Source: Alistipes sp. Zagget8 (GTDB lineage: Bacteria; Bacteroidota; Bacteroidia; Bacteroidales; Rikenellaceae). Taken from it: a stretch of DNA of 64,000 nt. Every line of letters starts with the position of its first letter. Position 1 is the stretch's first letter. The notes under the pieces were generated by a model, which did no database searches, was not told the origin of the DNA, and saw nothing but the letters and a program-made list of their open reading frames with translations. Position numbers and translations under genes: made by a program. Location: assembly GCA_001941065.1 (NCBI GenBank), contig MSHJ01000005.1:372001-436000 (forward strand), in the 5' to 3' direction. This document shows positions 16,735 through 26,266 of this stretch, piece after piece.

Positions 16735-17910
16735 CTATTCCTGTGCGCGTCCGAGGTAGAATTCGTTGATCTGGATGGTATTGCCTGGATTGATGCCTCC
16801 GTATTCCGTTCCGCGGGCGCAGTAGAAGCCCAGGAAAGGCGATACCGTGCTGACATCGTTCCAGCCGATGAAGCGCAGATAGCGGAAATCGTTCTCCGGG
16901 ATCGGGACGTTGTCCGTCAGCAGGTTCTCGTATACGTTCGGATCGGGCGTCAGCGCGACGCGTTCGGCGATGACCTCGAAATTCGTGCCGTCGTTGCTGC
17001 CTTCGATGCGGTTGAAGCCCCACCAGCGGACGAGGATGTTCTTGTTGTTGTTGCCTTCCGGACGGTGGCGGATACGCAGGTAGTTGACCATGCCCGGATT
17101 GTCGCCGCGGTCGATCTGGAACCAGATTTCGGCGTCGGCGGGAATACTGCTGACTCGGCCCGGACGGTCCATCGACAGCGTTGTGTTCTCGTTGTCGTCG
17201 ATAGCGGCGGTCGCACTGCTTCCGATGGCGCTGTCGGCTTTCCAGCCGTGCGAGAAACTCATCGACCATTTGCTGCGGTCCCAGTCGCCGAAGAACTCGG
17301 TGATAGAAACGCTCATCGTCGCCTTGATCTCGGGATGGTTCTTGGCGGCAGCCGTGATGGTAACGCTGCCGCTCCGGTGGCAGATCATACGGCCGGTTTC
17401 GGCGTTCACCGATGCGGTCTCCGGATCGGAGGACGAGAAGATCACGCCTTCATTCTGGTCGAACGGCTCGACCGAGACGAAGAGACTGTAACCGACTCCG
17501 GCATAGGCGTCCATGGACGGGTTGGAGAAGGAGATCGACTCGATGTCGATCGGAATCTGATCGACGACCGTCACGGCGAAATAGGTTTCGATGCCGCCCA
17601 CGTAGATCGAAATCATGGTGATGCCGGCTTTCTGGGCCGTTATGACGCCCTTGGGGCTGACCGTCGCCACTTCGGCGTTCGAGGAATAGAAGAGCTCCGC
17701 CAGGTCGGTGGCGTTTTCGGGCAGCACCGTCACTTTCAGCGACACGTCCCTCGTTTCGCCGACCTCCATGACCAGGCCGCCGCTCAGCTCCTCGTCGAGC
17801 ACGACGCTCTCTGCGGGAACGTCCATCGTTCCCGGTTCGGGTATGCCGTCTTCGCAGCCGGCGCACAGCAGGGCCGCCGCGGCAAACAGACAAATACTTA
17901 TCTTTTTCAT
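16735..17910 (-). CDS. Surface lipoprotein with Big2-like and discoidin-like domains
   Basis: A 391-residue lipoprotein. The start is set at the ATG at 17910, which gives a clean signal and lipobox with Cys19 (LLCAGC); a start at 17961 would put 17 unlikely residues in front. Residues about 30-205 hold two Big2-type immunoglobulin-like repeats (VTVLPENATDLAELFYSSN, VSPKGVITAQKAGITMISI). Residues about 215-391 look like an F5/8C (discoidin, CBM32-like) domain (NYLRIRHRPEGNNNK, RWWGFNRIEGSNDG, FRYLRFIGW). It is similar in layout to its neighbour at 17983. It probably acts as the surface glycan-binding protein of the adjoining SusCD pair. Binding specificity is unknown. Confidence 0.8.
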   Translation of the reverse strand: MKKISICLFAAAALLCAGCEDGIPEPGTMDVPAESVVLDEELSGGLVMEVGETRDVSLKVTVLPENATDLAELFYSSNAEVATVSPKGVITAQKAGITMISIYVGGIETYFAVTVVDQIPIDIESISFSNPSMDAYAGVGYSLFVSVEPFDQNEGVIFSSSDPETASVNAETGRMICHRSGSVTITAAAKNHPEIKATMSVSITEFFGDWDRSKWSMSFSHGWKADSAIGSSATAAIDDNENTTLSMDRPGRVSSIPADAEIWFQIDRGDNPGMVNYLRIRHRPEGNNNKNILVRWWGFNRIEGSNDGTNFEVIAERVALTPDPNVYENLLTDNVPIPENDFRYLRFIGWNDVSTVSPFLGFYCARGTEYGGINPGNTIQINEFYLGRAQE

Positions 17911-17982
17911 AATTTGAAAGTCGTTTTTTCGGTTAAAGATTCCGGACCCCGGCGACCGCATCGGCCGCCGGAGCCGGAACGT

Positions 17983-19743
17983 CTATTCGTCGAGGCCGAG
18001 GTAAAGTTCCGCGATCTGACAGGTGCTGTTACCTCCCGTAAAGTCGGCCGCCTTGCCGACAAACCGCAGGTAGCGGTAATTTACTGTCGAGGGGAACTTT
18101 ACATTCGATGTCGTACGATAATCGTCGATATTGCGGGTGCCGCCGTCGTTCGGGTCGAGCTGCGATTCGTAACTCATATCGGGCAGCTTTACATTTTCGG
18201 CAATCGGCGTCCACTCCGAATTGTCGTTGCTGCCTTCGATGGACGTGAAACCATTCCAACGGCAGCCGCGGTCGGCGTTGCGTATGCCCTGGTGCATGAT
18301 GCGGAAATAGTTTACGCTCCTCTGCTGCTGCATATCGACCACGAACCAGATCGTGTCGCCGGCGCCATTCTTGCCGGGACGGTCCAGACCGAAGATCGTT
18401 GCATCGGAAGCCGGAATCGATGCGCTCGACGTCGGGAACGAACTCGTGCCGAATACCTCGTCGAGCGCAGCCGTGGCGCTACCGCCGGTACCCTTGATCT
18501 CTCCCGATGCCGACATGCTCCAGCCGGTGCGGTCGAGGTCGTTCGAATCGGTAATGTTCAAGGTGAAGATCACCTTCTTGGGATTGCCCTGGGTCAGACT
18601 TTTGTGGTTCTTCGCCGTAACGACTACCGTAGCCGTACCCACCTTCTTGCAGGTGATCAGGCCGTTTTCGTCGATGTCGATAAATTCGCCGTCCTTGTTG
18701 ACGATCTGATACGCCACGCCCTCGTTCTGATTCTTGGGGGTGATGACCAGGCGCGAATAGAGATCGTAGGTCGCCGTTCCGTTCTTGAGCTCGACGCTCG
18801 CCGTACCCAGCGAGTTGTTCCAGCGGCCGTCGGTAATCGTAATGGTCTCGATGTCCACCTGAACCTCTTCGGCGACGGTCAGTTCGAACGATGCCGAAAC
18901 TCCGTCAACTGTAATCGAGATCGTCGTTTTTCCGGCTTTCAGCGGTGTTACGACACCCTCGGCGCTGACCGTGGCGACCTCCTTGTCCGACGAATCGTAG
19001 CTTTCGGCACGGTTCGAGGCGTTCTCGGGAAGCACTGCGGCCTTTCCGGCAAGCTCCAGCGTTCCGCTGAGGGGCATCGTGTAGCCGTCTTTCCACTCGT
19101 CGGGCAGCGTGACCGATTCCACGGCTATCTTCTCGACCGTGAGGGTGAATTGGGCCGACTTGCCGTCGACGGAGATCGTGATCGTCGCTTCGCCGATGGC
19201 GACCGCCGATACGAGGCCCTCTTCGCTGACCAACGCGATCATCGGGTTCGACGAATTGTAACTTTCGGTCTTGTCCGTGGCGTTCGCCGGGGTGATCGTC
19301 GCCTTGCCGGCGATGTCGAGCGTTGCGCCGAGTTTCAGCGTTACGCCGTCGGCCAGTTCGGCAGGCAGCGTAACCGACTCGACGGAAATCCGCTGCTCTT
19401 TGACCTCCACTTCGAAATGCGAGTGCTTGCCGCCCACGCTGATCGTGACCATCGCCAGGCCCGGCTTCACGGCCGTCACTTTGCCGGCTTCGTCTACCGA
19501 GACGGTCTCCGGGTCCGACGACTCGTAGGTTTCGGTCTTGTCCGTGGCATTCTCGGGGCGTACCGTCACCTTGCCGGCGATGTCGGTCGTCTGGCCGACT
19601 ACCAGCGTGATGCCCTCGCTCAGCGACGAATCGAGAGCGATTGCCGAGACGGGAATCACCTTGTCCGTGTCGGAGCTGTCGTCACAGCCGACGCCCAACA
19701 ATGCCGCCGCTGCGAACAGGAATATACTGATTTTTTTCATCAT
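17983..19743 (-). CDS. Surface lipoprotein with four Big2-like repeats and a discoidin-like domain
   Basis: A 586-residue lipoprotein with Cys20 in a LGVGC lipobox. After the signal come three tandem Big2 repeats of about 85 residues each (each with a [DN]ATDK/NASNR-like core and an S-S-[DN] turn), a fourth divergent one (about 290-400), then a C-terminal F5/8C-like domain (NYFRIMHQGI, FTSIEGSNDNS, YRYLRFVGKA). It shares its domain plan and signal peptide with the lipoprotein at 16735-17910, so one arose from the other by duplication with loss or gain of Ig repeats. The repeats likely form a stalk that lifts the binding domain off the membrane. It follows SusD by 24 bases. Confidence 0.8.
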   Translation of the reverse strand: MMKKISIFLFAAAALLGVGCDDSSDTDKVIPVSAIALDSSLSEGITLVVGQTTDIAGKVTVRPENATDKTETYESSDPETVSVDEAGKVTAVKPGLAMVTISVGGKHSHFEVEVKEQRISVESVTLPAELADGVTLKLGATLDIAGKATITPANATDKTESYNSSNPMIALVSEEGLVSAVAIGEATITISVDGKSAQFTLTVEKIAVESVTLPDEWKDGYTMPLSGTLELAGKAAVLPENASNRAESYDSSDKEVATVSAEGVVTPLKAGKTTISITVDGVSASFELTVAEEVQVDIETITITDGRWNNSLGTASVELKNGTATYDLYSRLVITPKNQNEGVAYQIVNKDGEFIDIDENGLITCKKVGTATVVVTAKNHKSLTQGNPKKVIFTLNITDSNDLDRTGWSMSASGEIKGTGGSATAALDEVFGTSSFPTSSASIPASDATIFGLDRPGKNGAGDTIWFVVDMQQQRSVNYFRIMHQGIRNADRGCRWNGFTSIEGSNDNSEWTPIAENVKLPDMSYESQLDPNDGGTRNIDDYRTTSNVKFPSTVNYRYLRFVGKAADFTGGNSTCQIAELYLGLDE

Positions 19744-19767
19744 CGTAAGTTTATCGGTTTATAGGGT

Positions 19768-21603
19768 CTACCAGCCGGGGTTCTGCACGAGCACGTCGCT
19801 GCGCTTGATCTCGTCCAGCGGAATGGGATAGAGGTAGTTTTTGTTCTTGAAGGAGCGGGTCTGCAGCTTCGTGCGGGTGTAGTACGCGGGCTGCGTCTGG
19901 TCGACGTTCATGCCGTGGAAATCGCCTCCCTGGCCGCCTTCGCCGGGTGTCTTGTCGGCGATCATCCAGCGGCGCACGTCGAAATAACGCTGTCCCTCGG
20001 TGGCCAGTTCGATGCGGCTTTCACGGCGGATTGCCTCGCGCTGCAAGGTCTGGTTACCCTCGATGGCGGGATTCAGCACCTCCAGGTCGTCCAGCCCGGC
20101 CCGCCGGCGCACCAGATTGACGTATTTCAGCACATCCTTGTTGCCCGGCTCCACCTCGTTGAGCATCTCGGCGTAGAGCAGGTAGAACTCCGCCAGGCGG
20201 AAGATGATCACCGGACGGTATTTCGACGTTACGGCTCCGGAGATGTTGCCTCCGTAGACCGTGCGGTTCATGCGCTTGTAGAGCAGGTAGCCTGTGAGCG
20301 GGGCGCCGTCGGCTACCGAGTTGTCGTCCTTGCCGCCGCGGTAGAACTGGATTTCCTGGTTGCTCATGTGCCATTTCATGCCTGAGAACGTGATGGTGTT
20401 GTAGAAACGGGGTTCGCGGTCGATGTACATCTTCGACACCTGAACGCCGTTGTAGGTCCCCATCTCGGCTTCGTTGGCGGGGTAGAGCTCCGACTTGGGG
20501 AGGAACGAGGTGGCCTTGACAGGCTTGCCGTCCTTCATGTAGAAATCATCGACCAGCTCTTGCAGGACGTGGAATCCGCCCTGACCCTGAGGCTGCGAAC
20601 GCGGGGTTGCGAAGGTGTCGAATTTCTGTTCGCCCAGCGTGCCCCACGAGTTGGTCGAGGTGGCCCAGATAATCTCCTTGTTATACTCCTGGAAGAGCCG
20701 GTAGATGTCGTCGTCCGGGTTGCCTGTGTTGAGCAGTTCGTAGCGGCTGCCCGACTCGGCATAGTCGAGGAAATCGCGGAGGCGGTCCACCGCCGTCTGC
20801 AGTTTCGAATCGTCCCGGTCGGGGAAGAGGCGTTTGCCGTCCTTGTTGGTCAGCGCCAGGCCCTCGGCCCATCCGCCGTTGAAGAGCGGGCTGGCGGCAT
20901 AGACCCACAGCTTGGCACGCAGGGCCAGCGCGGCGCCCTTGGTAGGCACGGCGCGGAGGTTCTCATTGTCGTGGTAGGGCTCCTGCGCCATCTCCTCCAT
21001 GCACTCTTTCAGCTCCCGGTCGATGAAATCGATCACCTCGTCGAGCGAGTTGCGCGGAAGGTCGAGGTCGTCTTCCAGCGTCATCGAATGGTCAACGATG
21101 GGAATCGGGCCGTACAGCTCCATCAGGTAGTAGTGGTAAGCCGCACGCATGAAGCGGACGTTGGCCTTGTAGAGTTTGATCTCCGACTCGGTCAGACGGG
21201 CTGCGTCGGGGCCGCCTTCGTCCACGATCGGATGAGCCTGCTCCAGGAAGATATTGGCCTGGCGGATACTTTCGTAGAGCGTGTTCCAGCGCTGCGAATT
21301 GCTGTTGGACGAGTTCCACTCGGTGTATTTGCCGGCGTTGTTGGCCAGTCGCGTGTAGATTTCGTCGGAGTAGGCGGTCCAGGGATTTCCCATCGGGCTG
21401 TCCGTGACCCAGACGGCCGAATAGTCGGGACGGTTGTTGAAGACCTGGGAATACCACTTTTTGGTGCGATCGACATTGCTGAACACCTGCGAGATGTCGG
21501 AGATGCCGCCGGCCAGCTCATCGGACACGTCGAGGAAGCTGCACGACCAAGCCGTGCAGGCCAGCAGTCCGATGGAAAGTATTTTTACAAAATTCTGTTT
21601 CAT
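19768..21603 (-). CDS. SusD/RagB family outer-membrane lipoprotein
   Basis: A 611-residue SusD homologue with a lipobox at Cys21 (TAWSC). Family features include FMRAAYHYYLMELYGPIPIV, the IFRLAEFYLLYAEMLNEVEPG segment, the REAIRRESRIELATEGQRYFDVRRW region and a YPIPLDEIKRSD end. It lies 16 bases after the SusC stop. With that SusC it forms the glycan-import complex of the large PUL. The two Big2/discoidin lipoproteins downstream probably assist it. Confidence 0.95.
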   Translation of the reverse strand: MKQNFVKILSIGLLACTAWSCSFLDVSDELAGGISDISQVFSNVDRTKKWYSQVFNNRPDYSAVWVTDSPMGNPWTAYSDEIYTRLANNAGKYTEWNSSNSNSQRWNTLYESIRQANIFLEQAHPIVDEGGPDAARLTESEIKLYKANVRFMRAAYHYYLMELYGPIPIVDHSMTLEDDLDLPRNSLDEVIDFIDRELKECMEEMAQEPYHDNENLRAVPTKGAALALRAKLWVYAASPLFNGGWAEGLALTNKDGKRLFPDRDDSKLQTAVDRLRDFLDYAESGSRYELLNTGNPDDDIYRLFQEYNKEIIWATSTNSWGTLGEQKFDTFATPRSQPQGQGGFHVLQELVDDFYMKDGKPVKATSFLPKSELYPANEAEMGTYNGVQVSKMYIDREPRFYNTITFSGMKWHMSNQEIQFYRGGKDDNSVADGAPLTGYLLYKRMNRTVYGGNISGAVTSKYRPVIIFRLAEFYLLYAEMLNEVEPGNKDVLKYVNLVRRRAGLDDLEVLNPAIEGNQTLQREAIRRESRIELATEGQRYFDVRRWMIADKTPGEGGQGGDFHGMNVDQTQPAYYTRTKLQTRSFKNKNYLYPIPLDEIKRSDVLVQNPGW

Positions 21604-21619
21604 AGTTCGTTCTCCTTGA

Positions 21620-24600
21620 TTAGAAGTTGACTTCGAGTCCCAGTGTGAAGGTGCGCGACATGGGATAGCTCATGCCGTTGTTGCGGTTGCCCTGTTCGGG
21701 GTCCCAGTATTTGATGTCGTCCCAGACGCAGAGGTTGTTGCCCAGCATGTAGACGCGCGCTGCATCGAGCCGGATTTTGCGCAGGAAATTTTTGGGCAGG
21801 TTGTAGCCGATTTCGAGGTTCTTGAAACGCAGGAAATTGCCGCTCCGGAGCCACCATGTGCTGGGTTCCTTGTTGACATTGTGGCTGTAATGGCTGTGCA
21901 GACGCGGCATCGTGACATCCTGACGCGGGTTGTCAGCCGTCCAGCGGTCGAGGAACAGCGTGCGGTAGTTGGACTTGTCCTCGTACCAGTTGAAAGGCCA
22001 GAAATGGTTGTTGCCCGACGCCAGCAGCACCGACGAGTTACCCGTGCCCTGGAAGAACGCACTCACGTAGAAGCCTTTGTATTCGACGTTGAGGCCGAAA
22101 CCGTAGTTGATCTCGGGATTGTAGGGGTGTCCCACGCCGCGCATCTTGTCGTTGCTGTCGATCACACCGTCGTGGTTCAGGTCGGCATACTTGATGTCGC
22201 CCGGGCCGAGGGTTCCTTGCAGCGCGACGGTCGGAAGCCCCGGGCGCAGCTCGTAGGAGTAGGTTCCGTTGGGATTCTGCGTGCGGATGAAATCGTCCTC
22301 GGTGTAGAGGCGCTCGGCGATGTAGAGCGTGTTCTCGTTCACGCGCGTGCCGGTGATCCGCTGGTAGTCGTAGAGTTGGTTCAGCTCGTCGTATTCGACG
22401 ATCTTGTTGCGGGCGAACGTGAACGTACCGCGGGCGCTGATGCGGACTTTGCCGAAATCGTGGCGGGCGTTCAGGCTGGCATCGACGCCCCAGTTGTCCA
22501 CGATGCCGTAGTTCTGCCACGGTTTGGCATGGAATCCGGCGACTCCGGGGACCGTGTTGCGTTCCAGCAGGATGTCCTTGCGGCGGTTGTTGAAATAGTC
22601 GGCCGTGAGTTCGATTTCGTTGTCGAAGAAGCCGAGGTCGAGGCCAACGTTGCGCTTGGTTTCGATCTCCCAGTGGATGTCGTTGTTGACGAAGCGCAGG
22701 TCGTAGATGCCGGCCCCCATGCCGTTCGAGGCCGAGGTTCCGATGCCCTGGTTGAAGGTGTGGCCCGAGGTGTTGAACGTCGCGCGGTAGAGGAAGCGGT
22801 CGGTTCCCGTGTCGTCGTTACCCGTGCGGCCCATCGAGAGGCGGATTTTCGCGTTGTTCATCACCTTTTTCAGCCCTTCGGGATAGAATTTCTCGTTGGA
22901 GACGAAATAGCTGACGCCGACGGCCGGGAAGAAACCGAAACGATTCTTTTTGGCGAAGGTTTCGCTGCCGGTGTAGCCGAAACTGCCCTCGATGAAATAG
23001 CGGTTGTCGTACGAGTAGGTCACGCGGCCCACGACGCTCTGCTTGCGGTAGGGAAGCACCGGATCGTTCTTCTGCTGCTCCTTTTGCATGTAGAGGATCA
23101 TGGCGCTCACGTTGTGGACATAGTTGAACGTGCGCTGGTAGTTGACAGCGCCTTCGATGTAGATTTTGCGCAGGTAACTCGTCGAGGTGAATTTGGGGTC
23201 TGAGATCTCGGGCGATCCCGACGAGGTGGTGGTGAAGACCAGGTTGCCTTCGGCGTCGCGGCCGCTGGCGTGGTAGAGGCTCGGCCAGTAGTCGCGCAGC
23301 GTCGCCGAACTGCCGTCGTAGTCGAAGCTGACGCTTCCGCGGACGCTCAGGCCCGGGGTGATGAATTTCAGGTCCTGTTCCAGTTTGATGTTCGACTGGA
23401 TCTTCACGCCCCACTCCTGGCGGTAACCCTGATTGTAGAGCATGTTGTAGGGGTTGCGGTTGTTCGAGTCGGCCTGCTTCTCATAGCTGGCGAGCGTGCC
23501 GTCGCTGTAAATGGCCGGGAAGAGGTACGACGGCGTGTGCAGCATGAAGCTGAAAATGTCGTCGGCCGAGCGGTTGGCCGTGCGGCGGTGTACGAACTGT
23601 CCCGCGAGATCGACGCTCAGGCGCGTGGTTTTGCTCACCTTCAGGTCGATGTTGCTGCGCAGGTTGTAACGCTCGAATCCGAAATTGCTGTCGTATTTGC
23701 CGTTGGGATTCTCCTTGAAGACGCCGTCCGACTGGTAATAGGCCATCGAGACGAAATATTTGGCGTTCTCGGCGCCGCCGCGGAAGTTGAGCGTGTAGCG
23801 CTGGCTGTGCACGGCTTTGCGGACCAGTTCGTCGATCCACTGCGTGTTCGGATAGAGGTCGTTGTCCGCGCGGTCGCGGTAGAGCTGGATTTGCGCGGCG
23901 CTGAAGCTGGGCGTGAGTCCGTCGTTGGACCGGGCCTCGTTGGCCAGTTCGAGGTAGTCCCACGAATCGACGAACTCGGGCAGTCGCTGCGGCGAGGCGA
24001 TCGACTGTTCGATGCGGAACGAGATTTTGGGCCGGGAGATCGTACCGCGTTTGGTGGTTACGAGGATGACGCCGTTGGCGCCCTCGGCGCCGTAGACGGC
24101 CGTCGCCGCGGCATCTTTCAGGATGCTGAACGTCTCGATTTCGTCGGCTTCGATGTTGTTGATGTCACGGGGGATTCCGTCGACGAGCACCAGGGGGTTG
24201 GTTCCGCCCTTGAAGGTGCTGATACCGCGAATCCAGAATTCGGCGTCGTCGCGTCCCGGTTCGGCGCTGCGCTGGATGCTGATCAGACCGGCGAGCTGTC
24301 CGGCGAGGTTGCTCGTCAGGTTGCTCGACGACGACTGCATCAGGTCGCGCGACCCGACGGTGGCGATCGAGCTGACCATCGCCTGGCGTTTCTGCTTGCC
24401 GTAGCCGACTATGACGACCTCTTCGAGCTGATCGGTGTCGGATTGCAGCTTGATGTTGATCACCTCGCGGCCGTCGGTCGGCAGGGTCTGCGACAGGTAG
24501 CCGATGTAGCTGACCGTGATCTGCTGTTTGGGCAGTACGTCGATGACGAAGAGTCCGTCGGTGTTGGTCGTCGTTCCGACGTTGGTGTCCTTGATGTAGA

Positions 24601-24796
24601 CGGTGGCGCCGACCAGCGGCGCTCCGTCGGTGTCGGTGACGGTTCCGGTGATGCGTCGTTTCCCCGTTTGTGCGGAGGCGCCCTGTGCATGGACAGCGCC
24701 GACGTTCGCCGACAGGAACATCACAAGAAGCAGGGCGAAGCTCACGCTTTTCAGGGCTCTGGCGCACCCTATGCTTGTTTTATAAAAATTTTCCAT
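21620..24796 (-). CDS. SusC/RagA family TonB-linked outer-membrane transporter
   Basis: A 1058-residue TonB-dependent transporter. The N-terminal signal is long (about 38 residues). A CarboxypepD_reg-like domain follows (RRITGTVTDTDGAPLVGATV), then the plug with EEVVIVGYGKQKRQAMVSS and a 22-strand barrel ending RTFTLGLEVNF. It is only about 26% of the way down the minus-strand gene order of the PUL, after the two GH105 genes, with a 161-base leader holding two hairpins. It should import oligosaccharides produced by the surrounding hydrolases. The substrate is inferred only from those neighbours. Confidence 0.95.
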   Translation of the reverse strand: MENFYKTSIGCARALKSVSFALLLVMFLSANVGAVHAQGASAQTGKRRITGTVTDTDGAPLVGATVYIKDTNVGTTTNTDGLFVIDVLPKQQITVSYIGYLSQTLPTDGREVINIKLQSDTDQLEEVVIVGYGKQKRQAMVSSIATVGSRDLMQSSSSNLTSNLAGQLAGLISIQRSAEPGRDDAEFWIRGISTFKGGTNPLVLVDGIPRDINNIEADEIETFSILKDAAATAVYGAEGANGVILVTTKRGTISRPKISFRIEQSIASPQRLPEFVDSWDYLELANEARSNDGLTPSFSAAQIQLYRDRADNDLYPNTQWIDELVRKAVHSQRYTLNFRGGAENAKYFVSMAYYQSDGVFKENPNGKYDSNFGFERYNLRSNIDLKVSKTTRLSVDLAGQFVHRRTANRSADDIFSFMLHTPSYLFPAIYSDGTLASYEKQADSNNRNPYNMLYNQGYRQEWGVKIQSNIKLEQDLKFITPGLSVRGSVSFDYDGSSATLRDYWPSLYHASGRDAEGNLVFTTTSSGSPEISDPKFTSTSYLRKIYIEGAVNYQRTFNYVHNVSAMILYMQKEQQKNDPVLPYRKQSVVGRVTYSYDNRYFIEGSFGYTGSETFAKKNRFGFFPAVGVSYFVSNEKFYPEGLKKVMNNAKIRLSMGRTGNDDTGTDRFLYRATFNTSGHTFNQGIGTSASNGMGAGIYDLRFVNNDIHWEIETKRNVGLDLGFFDNEIELTADYFNNRRKDILLERNTVPGVAGFHAKPWQNYGIVDNWGVDASLNARHDFGKVRISARGTFTFARNKIVEYDELNQLYDYQRITGTRVNENTLYIAERLYTEDDFIRTQNPNGTYSYELRPGLPTVALQGTLGPGDIKYADLNHDGVIDSNDKMRGVGHPYNPEINYGFGLNVEYKGFYVSAFFQGTGNSSVLLASGNNHFWPFNWYEDKSNYRTLFLDRWTADNPRQDVTMPRLHSHYSHNVNKEPSTWWLRSGNFLRFKNLEIGYNLPKNFLRKIRLDAARVYMLGNNLCVWDDIKYWDPEQGNRNNGMSYPMSRTFTLGLEVNF

Positions 24797-24853
24797 ACGG
24801 TTTTAGTTGATTGGTGATAATAATTCGGGATGGTTCGGGCTATGGACGCCCGT

Positions 24854-24900
24854 GGTCCGGGAGGCGGGTTCCGACCCGGACCGAATGTTCCTTCATTCGG
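24854..24900 (-). promoter_or_regulatory. Paired hairpins in the susC leader
   Basis: Two inverted repeats lie in the 161-base gap before susC: CCGAATG/CATTCGG (24881-24887 with 24894-24900) and GGTCCGGG/CCCGGACC (24854-24861 with 24875-24882). They abut and share two bases. Neither is followed by a T-run on the minus strand, so they look more like leader structure than a terminator. I see no TAnnTTTG box in this gap. Confidence 0.4.
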
Positions 24901-24957
24901 TCTGCTGTATTTTTTTCATAGGCATGCAGGAGTGTTTTAGGTTTGTTTTAGTGACGT

Positions 24958-26253
24958 TTATTGTTGTTGTTCGTTGGCCAGTTCGGTCAGTGCATAGGCG
25001 CACCACATCACGGCAGCCTGTCCGTGCAGGTCGCCGGTGTATTTCTCCCGGTCGCGGTAGTATGCGTAGCTCGTGCCGGCTCCGGTTCCGCAGCAGACGT
25101 TCCGGATTTCGAAATTGGTGTTCAGGTAGTTTTGGATTCCCAGCCAGCCTTTGCGGGCGACCGTGCCGTAGCTCTTCTCGTCGAGCCAGCCGTTCTTCAC
25201 GCCGAGGATCATCGCGTAGGTGAACATGGCCGATCCGGAGGTCTCCTCCCACATATCGCCCTGATTGGGGTAGATCAGCTGTCCCCACAGGCCGCTGTCA
25301 TACTGATAGACGCTCAGTGTGGCCATCATTTTCTTGTATTCGGTGAGAATCCGGTCGCGGTAGACGTCGTATTTCGACGATTTGGGAAGCATCCGCAGCA
25401 TTTCGGGCATTCCCACGGCCATCCAGCCCCAGAAGAACTTGGCGGTGGGGGCGTGGTAGAAGATCCCGTTTTCGCCCGGAAGCTCGTTGAGGTAGAGAAT
25501 CATCTCTTTGGCGGCCCGCTCGATGTATTTCTCGTCGCCCGTCGCCAGATAGGCCTGCGACTGGAGCGCCGTGATCATGAACATATCGTCGATCCACAGG
25601 CGCGTCTGGTATGAATAGCCCAGGTTGTGGTAATACTCCGGATTCTTCATCTTCTCCAGGTATTTCTGTTCCGTAGGCAGTTCCCACTGCTGGTCGGCGT
25701 AGCGAAGGCCCAGGTCGAGGTACTTTTTGATCTCCGACTCGGTTGCGCCGCGCTGCTTTTTGACGTAGTAGATATGGAGCGGTACGGCGCCGAAGATGTT
25801 GTAGTCCACGGCGTTGTTTTCCGTGCGGGGAATCTGCGTCACCAGACTCTTGTTCGGTTCGATGCTCTTGTCGTCCACTTCGAGAAACTGGTCGAATTTC
25901 GCCACCAACTGGTTGAACAGATCGTTGTTCCCGGCCGCCTCGGCGTACCAGAACGCTCCCAGCCAGGCACAGACATCGGGGTAGGAGGTCAGCGTGCTTT
26001 TCGTCTTGGAGTGCATGTCGCCCCAGTTGGAGTTGCCCGAGCGGATGAAGAGGTTGACAACCCCTTCGCCGACCGTTTTGGGGTCCTTCCGGTCGGGGAA
26101 GCTGATCAGGTCGTAATCTTCGATTTCGGGCGTCGGGTCGGGATTGGGTTTGGGCTTTACGCCCGAGCCGGAGGTTGCTTTCTCGCTGCATGCCGCCAGG
26201 CACAGCCCGGCGAAGGCGAATCCGAGAAGGAATGTTTTCAGAATTTTGTGCAT
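24958..26253 (-). CDS. GH105-like lipoprotein with a shortened active-site loop
   Basis: A 431-residue (alpha/alpha)6-barrel protein of the YteR/YesR type, which removes 4,5-unsaturated uronic acid from the end of lyase products. It has a lipobox at Cys22 (LAAC). The catalytic-region motif RLWIDDMFMIT is intact, as are GDLHGQAAVMWCAYAL and the SAMFTYAMILGVKNGWLD segment. Compared with the paralogue next door, however, FFWGRGDGWMAVGM has become FFWGWMAVGM: four residues (RGDG) are missing, a clean 12-base in-frame loss. That loop lines the substrate pocket in GH105 enzymes, so activity may be altered or lost. It is in an operon with the second GH105, 13 bases away. Confidence 0.85.
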   Translation of the reverse strand: MHKILKTFLLGFAFAGLCLAACSEKATSGSGVKPKPNPDPTPEIEDYDLISFPDRKDPKTVGEGVVNLFIRSGNSNWGDMHSKTKSTLTSYPDVCAWLGAFWYAEAAGNNDLFNQLVAKFDQFLEVDDKSIEPNKSLVTQIPRTENNAVDYNIFGAVPLHIYYVKKQRGATESEIKKYLDLGLRYADQQWELPTEQKYLEKMKNPEYYHNLGYSYQTRLWIDDMFMITALQSQAYLATGDEKYIERAAKEMILYLNELPGENGIFYHAPTAKFFWGWMAVGMPEMLRMLPKSSKYDVYRDRILTEYKKMMATLSVYQYDSGLWGQLIYPNQGDMWEETSGSAMFTYAMILGVKNGWLDEKSYGTVARKGWLGIQNYLNTNFEIRNVCCGTGAGTSYAYYRDREKYTGDLHGQAAVMWCAYALTELANEQQQ

Positions 26254-26266
26254 GATAGGGTCGGGT

